A stretch of DNA of 64,000 bases from Salinicoccus sp. Bachu38 (GCF_038561955.2 NZ_CP138333.2:1860001-1924000); one strand, 5' to 3'; shown: positions 25,974-34,474, numbered from the stretch's first letter. Notes: a model not told the origin generated them from the letters alone. Made by a program: numbers and translations.

Positions 25974-25994
25974 CTCGATTCATCTGTAAATCTT

Positions 25995-26774
25995 TTATCT
26001 ATAGATCATGCCACCATCAGTCAGGATGGATTGGCCTGTAATATAGTCCGCTTCTTCAGAAGCCAGGAATGATACCAGGTTGGCCACATCTCTTGGCTCC
26101 TGGGTGCGTCCCAAGGAGATGGAAGAAGAATACTGTTCCAATGCCTCTCCTTTTTCAGTACCCAATATTTCCATGAATTTCTCATCCAGGCGATCCCACA
26201 TGCCTGTTGCGGCGATACCCGGACAATACGCATTGACCGTGATTTTATCTTTGGCCAATTCTTTCGAAGCCACTTGGGTCAAGCCACGTACAGCAAATTT
26301 CGATGCACTGTAGGTAGCGAGGAAATCGAAACCTTCGTGCCCTGCGATACTCGCAGCGTTGATGATGGTGCCGCCATGACCCTGTTTCTTCAACTGCTTG
26401 GCTGCAGCCTGAATGCCGAACAGGACACCTTTGACGTTCACATCCAGTACGAAGTCAACATTCTTAGGATCAATTTCCGTCATCTGTTCAACTTCGCCTT
26501 CCACACCGGCATTGTTGATATAGACATCCAACTTGCCGAATTTCTCTACTGCGTGGTCCACCAGGGAAATATGGTCTTGCTGATTGGTAACGTCTGCTTT
26601 CAGAGCACTGACTTCGTAATCCTTACCTTTGAATTCTTCAAACGTCTCATTCAGGACTTCTTCATTGATGTCACTGAGGACCACTTTGTAGCCTTGTCCG
26701 GCCAATTTTTCTGCAATACCTTTACCCAATCCTTGTGCGGAACCTGTAATAACTGCAACTCTGTCTAAACTCAT
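25995..26774 (-). CDS. butA: Short-chain dehydrogenase, acetoin reductase / meso-butanediol dehydrogenase type
   Basis: 259-residue classical SDR: cofactor motif [19 protein letters not shown], catalytic S in INAASIAG and the YSASK motif ([10 protein letters not shown]). The overall pattern ([13 protein letters not shown]-like strand, [18 protein letters not shown]) matches acetoin/diacetyl reductases that make 2,3-butanediol with NADH. The ATG at 26774 follows GGAGG by 9 nt. Other polyol SDRs share much of this pattern, so substrate is moderately certain. Confidence 0.8.
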   Translation of the reverse strand: MSLDRVAVITGSAQGLGKGIAEKLAGQGYKVVLSDINEEVLNETFEEFKGKDYEVSALKADVTNQQDHISLVDHAVEKFGKLDVYINNAGVEGEVEQMTEIDPKNVDFVLDVNVKGVLFGIQAAAKQLKKQGHGGTIINAASIAGHEGFDFLATYSASKFAVRGLTQVASKELAKDKITVNAYCPGIAATGMWDRLDEKFMEILGTEKGEALEQYSSSISLGRTQEPRDVANLVSFLASEEADYITGQSILTDGGMIYR

Positions 26775-26953
26775 TTCATAATTCCTCCATCTCAATTGGT
26801 TTTCTAATATTGTATACCTTATCCCAATACCTTTTATGCGCCATTATCAAACATCCGTCTGAAGACGCTTCAACTTCTGATGACATCATTTCTCCCCTCC
26901 CCATATCAATGCTAATATAGAAATATAAAATAGAGACTAAACGGAGGGGTTCT

Positions 26954-27919
26954 GTGAGTTATCGTTCCAACGGCAAGATCGATCCTGAAAATTTTGGAGA
27001 CGCTTTTCTGAATGAAAGGCCTAAGACCATCTATGACCAGTGCATTGCGGATTTCAAAAATATCATTACACTCGACCAGTTCGAGAAGATGGTCTACGGA
27101 TACAACCAGGGGGTCGAGCAGTATCAGCTGAAGCATGTGTCCCACCTCGGGGAGCACCGCCATTATCTTTGGCTCGACCAGGATGAGAAGAAGGCGTTGA
27201 GCGTATTCTTCGACTCGGCTGACTTGATCCACCGCCTTGTCGTGCTTGAATATAAGACATTCCCGAAAACTGACGCCAAATTGTCTGAAGTCTCCTACAC
27301 CATGCCGGTGAATGACGACTGGCTCGTCTTCTGGGGTGGGCAGAATGAATTCATCAATTACCACTATGCCTACCCTTCCCAGAGGTATGCATACGACCTG
27401 CTGATCATGGAAAAGGGAAAGACCCATAAGGGCACGCCAAAGAAAAATGAAAACTATCATGCCTTCAATAAGGACATCATCGCCCCGGCCGTCGGCAAGG
27501 TCGTCAAGGTGCTCAACAATATACCGGATAATGTGCCGGGTGAGATGAACGAATCGAAGCCCGCCGGCAACTACATCATCCTCCAGCATGCCAAAAAGGA
27601 ATACAGCCTCCTCGCCCATCTGAAGGAAGGCTCCATAAAGGTCGATCGGGGCGACATAGTCCAAGAGGGAGATGTCATCGCGAAATCCGGAAACTCCGGC
27701 AATTCCTCGGAGGCGCACATCCACTTCCAGGTGATGGATGCACCGAAGGTCAGTAAATGCAGGTCGCAGCCCATCCGCTTCAATGATCAGAGCAGACCCG
27801 TCCAGGGTGACATCGTCACACGCACTTCGAATGAAACGGCCAAAAGATTCGACCCAAACTCAATCGAGTCTCAAGGCAGTCCTATCGTCCCGGAATTTCT
27901 TACAAGAATGTTCAAATGA
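26954..27919 (+). CDS. M23-family (LytM-like) metallopeptidase protein
   Basis: 321 residues. N-terminal half is a DUF3887/NTF2-like segment (FGDAFLNERPKTIYDQCIADF...). The C-terminal half is an M23 domain: zinc-ligand Asp in RYAYDLLI, the beta-core AHLKEGSIKVDRGDIVQEGD and the HIHFQV zinc motif. The first ligand His of the canonical HxxxD is replaced (QRYAYD), so catalysis is uncertain. No signal peptide is apparent, unusual for a wall hydrolase, so a cytoplasmic or non-classical role is possible. GTG start after GGAGGGG. Confidence 0.8.
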   Translation: MSYRSNGKIDPENFGDAFLNERPKTIYDQCIADFKNIITLDQFEKMVYGYNQGVEQYQLKHVSHLGEHRHYLWLDQDEKKALSVFFDSADLIHRLVVLEYKTFPKTDAKLSEVSYTMPVNDDWLVFWGGQNEFINYHYAYPSQRYAYDLLIMEKGKTHKGTPKKNENYHAFNKDIIAPAVGKVVKVLNNIPDNVPGEMNESKPAGNYIILQHAKKEYSLLAHLKEGSIKVDRGDIVQEGDVIAKSGNSGNSSEAHIHFQVMDAPKVSKCRSQPIRFNDQSRPVQGDIVTRTSNETAKRFDPNSIESQGSPIVPEFLTRMFK

Positions 27920-27960
27920 AGCAGGATGCCATTAAAATAAATACTTGAGGAGCAATAAAT

Positions 27961-28431
27961 ATGGAAACCGTATACTTGGCAGGAGGATGCCTATGGGGCG
28001 TCCAGGCCTTCATAAAGACACTCCCCGGCGTCACATCCACAGAAGCCGGCAGGGCAAACGGCACCAATGATGGACTCGATGGTGAATATGACGGCTACGC
28101 TGAATGTGTGAAAACTGAATTCGATCCATCAGTGACCTCCATCGATGCACTGATGGGCCACCTGTTTGAAATCATCGATCCATACAGTGTGGACCAGCAA
28201 GGAGAAGATGTCGGCAGAAAGTACAGGACCGGCGTATATAGTGAAGACCCAAAGCATCTGAAAGAAGCGGAAGCATTCATCCGCCGGCGGAAGGATTATG
28301 ATAAGATCGCTGTAGAAGTACTGCCCCTCACCAACTATGTGAGAAGTGCAGAAGAACATCAGGACCGGCTGGATAGGTGCCCGGATGATTATTGTCATAT
28401 CCCAAAAGCAATACTGACGAAATATCAATGA
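27961..28431 (+). CDS. msrA: Peptide methionine sulfoxide reductase MsrA-like
   Basis: Reduces methionine S-sulfoxide. 156 residues with catalytic C10 in AGGCLWGVQAF (usually GGCFWG), YAECVKTEFDP, EIIDPYSVDQQGEDVGRKYRTGVY and the EEHQDRL motif. It is a divergent MsrA: Phe after the catalytic Cys is Leu, and GYxGG is replaced by GRANG. A late DRCPDDYCHIPK offers candidate resolving cysteines. A weak hairpin (28436-28465) follows. Confidence 0.85.
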   Translation: METVYLAGGCLWGVQAFIKTLPGVTSTEAGRANGTNDGLDGEYDGYAECVKTEFDPSVTSIDALMGHLFEIIDPYSVDQQGEDVGRKYRTGVYSEDPKHLKEAEAFIRRRKDYDKIAVEVLPLTNYVRSAEEHQDRLDRCPDDYCHIPKAILTKYQ

Positions 28432-28586
28432 AAAATGCCGCATGGAAAATAGATTCCATACGGCACATTCACTTGATGGGCGTGTTGACCAGATACTGGT
28501 TTCAAAAAGTGTACAACGTCGATTTCTCCGCCACAGACTCGAATGAAGTCTATTTCTAAACGCAGCAGTATTTTAAACCCTTCAAG

Positions 28587-28615
28587 TTTACCGAATATGA
28601 ATATAGTGTTATAAT
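28587..28615 (+). promoter_or_regulatory. Promoter of the antitoxin RNA
   Basis: TTTACC (28587-28592), 17-nt spacer, TATAAT (28610-28615). Transcription would start near 28622 and run into the terminator at 28652-28687. Confidence 0.75.
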
Positions 28616-28624
28616 ACAGGTAAC

Positions 28625-28644
28625 AAATAGGATGCTGTACATGA
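28625..28644 (+). repeat. Direct repeat, antitoxin copy
   Basis: AAATAGGATGCTGTACATGA; identical in 19 of 20 positions to 28791-28810, as in the DR elements of par/fst loci. Confidence 0.8.
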
Positions 28645-28651
28645 AACACCG

Positions 28652-28687
28652 AACCCCCAATCTACTGCCATAGATTGGGGGTTTTAT
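28652..28687. terminator. Shared terminator of the type I TA locus
   Basis: AACCCCCAATCTA (28652-28664) pairs perfectly with TAGATTGGGGGTT (28671-28683), followed by TTTATTT on the plus strand. The convergent toxin mRNA probably ends here too. Confidence 0.88.
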
Positions 28688-28712
28688 TTGGTGTATTGGC
28701 TTCGTCACCTGG

Positions 28713-28808
28713 TCATTCATCACGATTGTCCAACCAATAAGCGAACAACGCGAGGACCACACCTGTGATGAGAGGTGCGACCAAAAACTCAAATAGGGTG
28801 CTGTACAT
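28713..28808 (-). CDS. Fst-like type I toxin, short membrane peptide
   Basis: 31 residues. Key pattern: MYSTLFEFLVAPLITGVV, then LALFAYWLDNRDE. A hydrophobic helix containing APxxxGxxLxxFxYWL and a charged D/N/R tail is the signature of the Fst/PepA1/TxpA-like membrane toxins. A perfect GGAGGTGA lies before the ATG. The 5' leader can fold CTTCC...GGAAG (28820-28842 region) next to that site, which would limit translation. The opposing antitoxin RNA and a 20-bp direct repeat complete the locus. Confidence 0.8.
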   Translation of the reverse strand: MYSTLFEFLVAPLITGVVLALFAYWLDNRDE

Positions 28809-28810
28809 GA
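28791..28810 (+). repeat. Direct repeat, toxin-start copy
   Basis: AAATAGGGTGCTGTACATGA, spanning the toxin ATG on the minus strand; partner of 28625-28644. Confidence 0.8.
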
Positions 28811-28819
28811 CTTCACCTC

Positions 28820-28842
28820 CTTCCATGCTATCAGCACGGAAG
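28820..28842 (-). promoter_or_regulatory. 5' leader stem-loop next to the toxin ribosome site
   Basis: CTTCCATGCT (28820-28829) and AGCACGGAAG (28833-28842) form a stem with a 3-nt loop in the toxin mRNA, abutting GGAGGTGA. Fst-type mRNAs carry a similar stem that hides the ribosome site. Confidence 0.55.
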
Positions 28843-28908
28843 TGGACCAGGCGACCTTGTTCATTTTATCATATTTGCACTATTCCTTTATTATCCGTTG
28901 ACCGCTGT

Positions 28909-30366
28909 TCAATCTACAATCTTAAGCTTCCCGCCTTCAATCCGGTAGACGATATCCGCCACCCGTTCCACAAAATACTTGTCATGCGAGGTCACAATGA
29001 CCATGCCTCCGTAGGCACCGATGAATGACTCCAGCGCTTCAATCATATTCAGGTCGATGAAGTTCGTCGGCTCATCGAGTATGATGACATTCGACGGCTT
29101 CACGAACAGCAGTGCCAGGGAGACACGGGTCGCCTCTCCGCCACTCAAGTTATGCAGCGGCTTCGACACCTCATCCTGTGTAAACCTGAGATTCTGAAGA
29201 ATGCTCCTGACGACCGGCTCACTGTATTCCGTCTGTTTCATGAGATGGCTGAGGACGGGCTCGCCTGTAGACATCCTGTAGTCCATCTGTCTGTAGGTCT
29301 CGATTTGGACCTTCGGTGAGATATCCATGCCCGGGGCATTATTCATGATTTCATGAAGCAGGCTCGATTTACCCGAGCCATTGCTGCCGGTAATCGCAAT
29401 GGCCTTCCCCAGGGGAAACTGGAAGCTGACATTATCGAGCAGCACCTTTCCTCCCCGCTCGACGGTGAGGTCCTGTGCCATGATTGGAAACTTGTTATGG
29501 ATCTCCATTGATTTCGGCATGGGGAACCTCAGTTGGCGGTCCGCCTCCAAACGCTCCACTTCATCCAATTGGCCTATCCTTGACTCGATCGCTTTCGCAG
29601 CCTTGAATGCCTGTTTCTGCACAGTATCCTTCTGCTTGCTCGAACTCAGGCGGTCGGGTTTCACATCCTGTTTTCTGGACTTGTCTCCGGCACCCATCCC
29701 GCTTGCCTTCTCCAACTGCTTTTTAGCCGCTTCCTCAAGCCTTTTCTTCTCCTTTGTGTAATTTTCATGCTGTCTTTCAATCTCGAGTCGCTCGATTTTC
29801 TTCTGGGCGATGTAGTCATCATAGTTCCCAGCATATTCCTTTACGGTGCCATCCGACACTTCCCATATCTTTTCAGCGATGCTGTTGATGAAATGGCGGT
29901 CGTGGCTGACGCATATCAATGTACCGTAGTAGTACTTCAGCTCATCAATCAGCAGTGCAACACTCTCCTCGTCGAGGTGCGTCGTCGGTTCGTCCAGCAG
30001 CAGACCGAGCTTGTATTCAGACAAGGCATGTGCGAGACGGAATTTCGTCTCCTCACCGCCACTGAGTCCTTCGTTGTCCGGCACATTCAACCGGCTCAGC
30101 AGTTCGAAGTTGAAATCTCTGTCGACTGGATTCTCAACCCCTCCAATCTGGGCGAAATAGTTGAACTCCGTCTCCACCTGCAAACTGCCCTCGAAATCGT
30201 TGAATTTGCCTGCAATCACCTTCAGCAGTGTCGACTTGCCCGTCCCGTTCGTGCCGATGATGGCAATTTTGTCGTTCATATACGCCGATAGTGCTTCAAT
30301 GTCGAGCAGGTCCCTGTTGCCGAAAGTGACAGTCACATCTTTCAATCTTACTGATAGTTCGTTCAT
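28909..30366 (-). CDS. Msr(A)-like ABC-F protein (ribosome protection, antibiotic resistance type)
   Basis: 485 residues with two ABC domains and no membrane segment. Walker A motifs GTNGTGKST and GSNGSGKSS, signatures LSGGEETKF and LSGGEATRV, Walker B LLLDEPTTHLD and IILDEPTNFIDL. The inter-domain linker (~185-285) is Lys/Glu-rich and contains VKPDRLSSSKQKDTV, closely parallel to Msr(A). Members release macrolides, streptogramin B or related drugs from the ribosome. The ATG at 30366 follows AAGGAG. The long leader has two short reading frames and a terminator, suggesting drug-induced attenuation. The drug spectrum is not deducible. Confidence 0.85.
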   Translation of the reverse strand: MNELSVRLKDVTVTFGNRDLLDIEALSAYMNDKIAIIGTNGTGKSTLLKVIAGKFNDFEGSLQVETEFNYFAQIGGVENPVDRDFNFELLSRLNVPDNEGLSGGEETKFRLAHALSEYKLGLLLDEPTTHLDEESVALLIDELKYYYGTLICVSHDRHFINSIAEKIWEVSDGTVKEYAGNYDDYIAQKKIERLEIERQHENYTKEKKRLEEAAKKQLEKASGMGAGDKSRKQDVKPDRLSSSKQKDTVQKQAFKAAKAIESRIGQLDEVERLEADRQLRFPMPKSMEIHNKFPIMAQDLTVERGGKVLLDNVSFQFPLGKAIAITGSNGSGKSSLLHEIMNNAPGMDISPKVQIETYRQMDYRMSTGEPVLSHLMKQTEYSEPVVRSILQNLRFTQDEVSKPLHNLSGGEATRVSLALLFVKPSNVIILDEPTNFIDLNMIEALESFIGAYGGMVIVTSHDKYFVERVADIVYRIEGGKLKIVD

Positions 30367-30396
30367 TATAATTTGCACTCCTTATGAGCCTGCAAA

Positions 30397-30438
30397 CTAT
30401 ATAATTTCGGGCACAAAAAAGAGACAGCCTAACGCCAT
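30397..30438 (-). promoter_or_regulatory. Short leader frame overlapping the attenuator of the ABC-F gene
   Basis: Thirteen codons, MALGCLFFVPEII, whose DNA includes the terminator stem and T-run at 30415-30445. GGGAG lies immediately before the ATG, too close for efficient initiation, so translation is doubtful. Confidence 0.3.
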
Positions 30439-30441
30439 CTC
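30415..30441 (-). terminator. Leader terminator (attenuator) upstream of the ABC-F gene
   Basis: On the minus strand GAGATGGC pairs with GGCTGTCTC-type bases (8 bp, two G-U pairs) and is followed by TTTTTT. It stands between the leader peptide frame at 30530-30571 and the ABC-F start at 30366, so read-through would be required for expression. Confidence 0.65.
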
Positions 30442-30529
30442 CCACTCTTGTTATAGGACGGTCCTGAAAATGGACACACTTATCCCTATGAGAATATAGT
30501 TTGGCAAGACTTTTGAATATTCTATTCGG

Positions 30530-30571
30530 TTAGCTATTCAAATCAGTCTGCCAAATTCTCGGGATACCCAT
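30530..30571 (-). CDS. Putative leader peptide of the ABC-F gene
   Basis: Thirteen residues, MGIPRIWQTDLNS, with an excellent GCAAGGAGG site 8 nt before the ATG and a TAAAAT element at 30603-30608 upstream. It lies 164 nt before the ABC-F gene with a terminator between them. Msr(A) and erm genes are known to be induced through stalling on such peptides. Function here is inferred. Confidence 0.55.
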   Translation of the reverse strand: MGIPRIWQTDLNS

Positions 30572-30791
30572 TTCCAGAACCTCCTTGCGTTTATTTGCTG
30601 TCATTTTACCATATTGCACACGAACAAAGAAACAGTTATTCCAGAAGATGCAACGCATAGAGCTTCGGGTGCAACAAATCCGTCGTAAAACCCCATCATA
30701 CAGGGCATTTAACCGGCCTTCCCTCTGTTTACAATTATTAGAACATTCGGTAAACTTATATGTAAATCCAATACAAGAAGGAGGAAACCAA

Positions 30792-32537
30792 ATGAACGCC
30801 ATACTCGTCGCAATCATGGGGCTCGCCGTCTTCGTTCTGGGCTACCGCTACTACTCCAAATTCATCGCAGAACGCATCTACCGGCTCGATCCAAACTACA
30901 TGACACCGGCCCACAAGTACAAGGACGGCGTCGACTTCGTCCCTACGAACAAATACGTCCTATGGGGCCACCACTTCACATCCGTCGCGGGGGCGGCACC
31001 AATCCTCGGGCCTGCCATCGCCGTCTACTGGGGCTGGCTGCCGGCTTTCCTGTGGGTCATCCTCGGGACCGTATTCGCCGCCGGGGTCCATGACTTCGGT
31101 ACACTCGCAATATCCGTCAGGAATAAAGGACAGTCGATCGGTACGATTGCAGAAAAGTTCATCGGCAGACGCGGCAAGATCCTGTTTTTGTTCATCATCC
31201 TCACACTCGTGCTGATGGTCAATGCGGTATTCGCCTGGGTGATTGCGAACCTGTTCATTACATACCCGGCAAGCGTCCTGCCCGTCTTCATTCAGATTCC
31301 GCTCGCGATATGGATCGGCTACGCAGCATACAAGAAGAATATGAAGATGCTCGTCCCTTCCCTGCTCGCACTCGCTGCCATGTACTTCGTCGCCGTCATC
31401 ACGGCGGAAGTGTCCTGGCTCCAGATCGACCTGGTCTCCTATATGGGTGGTGAAGGTGGTGCCGGGCTGTTCGGACTCGGTGCCGTATCGACGGCCTTCA
31501 TGGTCTGGATTGTCATCCTGCTCATCTATGTCTATATCGCATCGACCCTGCCGGTATGGAAATTGCTCCAGCCACGGGACTTCATCAACTCCCATCAGCT
31601 GACCGTCGGACTGCTCATCCTGTATGCAGGTCTGCTTCTGACGAATCCGACCATCAATGCACCGGCGACGAACGCCGATGCGGACACATCCTGGCTGCCA
31701 CTGCTGTTCATCACGGTTGCCTGCGGGGCGATCTCCGGCTTCCATGGACTCGTATCTTCAGGTACATCGTCCAAGCAGCTGGACAAGGAGACCGACGCCC
31801 GTTTCGTCGGCTACTTCGGTGCCGTCGGCGAGGGGATCCTCGCCCTCATCTCAATCATCGCTGTCGTGACCCTGTTCAGCAGCGTCGATGACTTCACTGC
31901 CACCTACTCGAGCTTCAATGAAGCCAATGCGACCGGTCTCGGCAACTTTGTCGAAGGTGCTGCAGTGCTTGCCGGCGGACTCGGTATTCCGACGAACGTC
32001 GCAACAACAATCGTCTCCATCATCGTTGTCAGCTTCGCTGCAACGACGCTTGATACGTCGGTGCGCCTCATGCGCTACATCATTGCCGAAATCGGTACTG
32101 AATACAAGATGCCGTCACTGACGAAGAAGCATGTGGCGACAAGCATCGCCGTCGTTTCCACCGCCGCGCTCGTTCTGATTCCGGAAGGACCGAATGGATT
32201 TGGTTCCGGCGGCTATCTCATCTGGCCGCTGTTCGGGACATCGAACCAGCTGCTTGCGGGCATCAGTCTGCTGCTGATCTCCATCTGGCTGAAGCGCCGC
32301 GGCATCAACTACGCCGTCACGCTCATCCCGATGATCTTCCTGATGTTCATGACGCTGTACGCCATGTTCGTCCAGGTCTTCTTCGAATGGGCTTGGTACG
32401 CCGACGGCTCCAACCTGCTGCTGTTTGTGTTAGGCGCCATCATCTTCGTCTTCGCCATCTGGATCGTCATTACAGCCATCCAGGCGCTCTCCGGCAAGTT
32501 CGATGATGAACTCGCGAAGCACCGCAATGACGAGTAA
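30792..32537 (+). CDS. cstA: CstA-family carbon starvation / peptide-pyruvate transporter
   Basis: 581 residues with about 16 membrane helices. Family signs include HHFTSVAGAAPILGPAIAVYWGW, SGFHGLVSSGTSSKQ and FAATTLDTSVRLMRYI. CstA proteins import peptides or pyruvate during carbon limitation. The frame is open 69 codons upstream, but the ATG at 30792 follows AAGGAGG and begins the usual N-terminus. The next gene starts 12 nt after the stop codon. The upstream 30600-30790 stretch contains a TTTACA-N17-TAAACT promoter candidate and no gene. Confidence 0.92.
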   Translation: MNAILVAIMGLAVFVLGYRYYSKFIAERIYRLDPNYMTPAHKYKDGVDFVPTNKYVLWGHHFTSVAGAAPILGPAIAVYWGWLPAFLWVILGTVFAAGVHDFGTLAISVRNKGQSIGTIAEKFIGRRGKILFLFIILTLVLMVNAVFAWVIANLFITYPASVLPVFIQIPLAIWIGYAAYKKNMKMLVPSLLALAAMYFVAVITAEVSWLQIDLVSYMGGEGGAGLFGLGAVSTAFMVWIVILLIYVYIASTLPVWKLLQPRDFINSHQLTVGLLILYAGLLLTNPTINAPATNADADTSWLPLLFITVACGAISGFHGLVSSGTSSKQLDKETDARFVGYFGAVGEGILALISIIAVVTLFSSVDDFTATYSSFNEANATGLGNFVEGAAVLAGGLGIPTNVATTIVSIIVVSFAATTLDTSVRLMRYIIAEIGTEYKMPSLTKKHVATSIAVVSTAALVLIPEGPNGFGSGGYLIWPLFGTSNQLLAGISLLLISIWLKRRGINYAVTLIPMIFLMFMTLYAMFVQVFFEWAWYADGSNLLLFVLGAIIFVFAIWIVITAIQALSGKFDDELAKHRNDE

Positions 32538-32549
32538 GGAGGGATAGCA

Positions 32550-32807
32550 ATGCTCGACAATATCAAGAAGCTGATCCGGTACTACGAGGAAGTGCTCGAA
32601 ATGCCACACCGTACGGAAGTCGCAAGGGAGCTGAGGGACCAGGATGACCTCTTCCTGCTTCTCCTCTACTCCGAGATGATCGGCATACCGAATCCGGTCT
32701 ACTACTACACGCTGGAACTGTATCCGCACATCATCGAGGATTTCCACGACTGGCATCTCCGCATGGGGATGGACAAGTCGCCGCTGACCGGCATCCGCTG
32801 CTGCTGA
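32550..32807 (+). CDS. Cory-CC-star protein
   Basis: 85 residues, ending in a Cys-Cys pair right before the stop (GIRCC), with NPVYYYTLELYP and FHDWHLRMGMD. This matches the small family named cory-CC-star for its C-terminal CC, usually encoded beside an ArsA-like ATPase. The terminal cysteines suggest metal or thiol chemistry. It sits between cstA (12 nt) and the ATPase gene (21 nt), clearly in one operon. No function is established. Confidence 0.75.
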   Translation: MLDNIKKLIRYYEEVLEMPHRTEVARELRDQDDLFLLLLYSEMIGIPNPVYYYTLELYPHIIEDFHDWHLRMGMDKSPLTGIRCC

Positions 32808-32828
32808 CTATAATAAAGGAGCATGTCC

Positions 32829-33761
32829 ATGAGCATTCATACTAAGAAGATTCTGTTCATCGGCGGCAAGGGCGGCGTGGGGAAATCCACGTCCGCCGCT
32901 GCCATCGCATGGCAACTCGCAAAGTCCGGGAAGAAGACGCTGCTCGTCTCGACCGACCCGGCCCATAACCTCGGGCACATCTTCTCGCGTGACATCGGCG
33001 GGGAGACGATAGAAATTGCAGAGAACCTCCATGCACTCGAGATCGACCCGGAGCATGAGACGAAGAAGTATATCGACTCGGTGAAGGAGAACATCAAGGG
33101 GACCGTACAGTCCAGTATGATCGAGGAGGTCAACCGACAGCTCGATACCGCACAGGCCTCACCCGGTGCAGATGAATCGGCGCTGTTCGACAAGCTCGTC
33201 TCCATCATCCTGGAGGAGGAAGGCGAATACGACCACCTCGTCTTCGACACCGCCCCCACCGGCCACACCATCCGGCTCTTAACACTGCCGGAACTGATGG
33301 GCGTGTGGATCGAGGGACTGCTGAAGAAGCGTCAGAAGACGAACGAGAACTACACCCAGCTCCTGAACGATGGGGAGCCAGTTGAAGACCCGATCTATGA
33401 TGTACTGCTCACCCGGCAGAACCGCTTCTCACGGGCACGGGAGATCATGCTCGAGTCCGGCAAGACGGGATTCATCTTCGTCTTGAATCCAGAAAGGCTG
33501 CCGATACTTGAAACCAAGAAAGCCGTGGGCCTCCTCGACAAGTATCATCTGCATGTAAAGACACTCATCATCAATAAGGTGCTGCCCGATGAAGCCGACG
33601 GCACCTTCCTCGCCCAGAGGCGGGAGCATGAACAGCGGTATCTGAAGGAGATCGAAGACACCTTCACGGACCAGAACCTCATCCGTGTGCCCCTGCTCCC
33701 CCATGACATCACGACGATCGAGGAGCTCGACCGGTTCAGCGAGTATTATGAGATGGATTAA
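32829..33761 (+). CDS. ArsA/Get3-family ATPase
   Basis: 310 residues with the deviant P-loop GGKGGVGKST, switch I VSTDPAHNLG and the switch II motif FDTAPTGHTIRLLTLP of ArsA/Get3 proteins. A single ATPase half, so it probably works as a dimer. There is no arsB or arsR nearby and no CxxC of Get3, so neither arsenite export nor tail-anchor insertion is supported. Two ATGs (32823, 32829); the second is better spaced from AAAGGAG. Last gene of the cstA operon. Confidence 0.85.
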   Translation: MSIHTKKILFIGGKGGVGKSTSAAAIAWQLAKSGKKTLLVSTDPAHNLGHIFSRDIGGETIEIAENLHALEIDPEHETKKYIDSVKENIKGTVQSSMIEEVNRQLDTAQASPGADESALFDKLVSIILEEEGEYDHLVFDTAPTGHTIRLLTLPELMGVWIEGLLKKRQKTNENYTQLLNDGEPVEDPIYDVLLTRQNRFSRAREIMLESGKTGFIFVLNPERLPILETKKAVGLLDKYHLHVKTLIINKVLPDEADGTFLAQRREHEQRYLKEIEDTFTDQNLIRVPLLPHDITTIEELDRFSEYYEMD

Positions 33762-33816
33762 AGAAATAAAAGGAGCCTCCACCATTGTGGGGACTCCCAT
33801 ATGTTGAACCTATTGG

Positions 33817-33841
33817 AGCAGAGCAATCTGCTTCTTTTTTT
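33817..33841 (+). terminator. Terminator of the cstA operon
   Basis: AGCAGA (33817-33822) and TCTGCT (33827-33832) followed by TCTTTTTTT. A second, T-less hairpin lies at about 33771-33798. Confidence 0.7.
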
Positions 33842-33964
33842 ATGGACTCTGAAGGAAATGTTGAAGGTGTTCACAATACCCTAAAGATGTGCATTAGTCT
33901 GTAGAATGATTAGTTTCAGGTGGAAGCGGTAAAAGTATATTAATTACTATATGGAGGGATGAAG

Positions 33965-34474
33965 ATGAAGCGTGCTGAAGATATTGAAATCATTCCAATA
34001 AAGGTCGAAGACGATGGCAAGATACCCAACCACCCCGACTTCCCCCTACTGATCTATAAGAGTGTGTTTGAAGATGGAGATAACATTCCCGCCATCCTCA
34101 ACTCCAATGACTGGTCCGGGGAATGGCTCGGTTCCGTCCACCCTTTCCACCACTACCACAGCAACACCCATGAAGTGCTTGCGGTCAAAGAAGGACATGC
34201 CACTCTGCAGCTTGGCGGTGAGCAGGGTGAGGTGGTAGAAGCGGAGAAAGGCGATGTCATCATCCTCCCAGCCGGCTATGGCCATAAGAAAATAGAAGCA
34301 AGTGACGATTATGCCAACTACGGTGCCTACCCAGGTGGTGTCAGTTTTGACATGTGCTATGGAGAGCTAGAAGAGCGTCCTGAGAAGTTGGAAAATATAA
34401 AGGAAGTTCCAAACCCTGAATGTGATCCAGTATTTGGACAACGTGAGACCCTGTTGAAATTTTGGGTAGAGTGA
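33965..34474 (+). CDS. Cupin-fold protein, YjlB-like
   Basis: 169 residues with a cupin domain: HPFHHYHSNTHEVLAVKEGHATLQLGG (metal-binding His/Glu) and the second motif GDVIILPAGYGHKKIEA. It resembles the uncharacterised YjlB family. Substrate unknown. The ATG at 33965 is preferred because the one at 33959 abuts GGAGGG. Single gene at the border between the core-like region and the A+T-rich accessory region. Confidence 0.8.
   Translation: MKRAEDIEIIPIKVEDDGKIPNHPDFPLLIYKSVFEDGDNIPAILNSNDWSGEWLGSVHPFHHYHSNTHEVLAVKEGHATLQLGGEQGEVVEAEKGDVIILPAGYGHKKIEASDDYANYGAYPGGVSFDMCYGELEERPEKLENIKEVPNPECDPVFGQRETLLKFWVE

Larger units (their letters stand above)
28622..28687 (+). ncRNA. Putative type I antitoxin RNA (RNA II-like)
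   Basis: A ~66-nt transcript with a near-consensus promoter and a strong terminator but no plausible reading frame. Its 5' end contains a 20-bp sequence (28625-28644) repeated with one mismatch at 28791-28810, across the toxin start codon on the opposite strand. It can therefore pair with the toxin translation-initiation region as well as with the shared 3' end. That is the architecture of Fst/par and related loci, where the antitoxin acts in trans by two-point pairing. Confidence 0.7.

Noticed and set aside
28425-28649. 74-codon minus-strand frame near the TA locus
   Set aside because: No ribosome site; it runs across the antitoxin RNA promoter and the msrA 3' hairpin.
32829-33761. Arsenite pump ATPase ArsA
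   Set aside because: Only one ATPase half, no arsenic-binding cysteine set and no arsB, arsR or arsD nearby.
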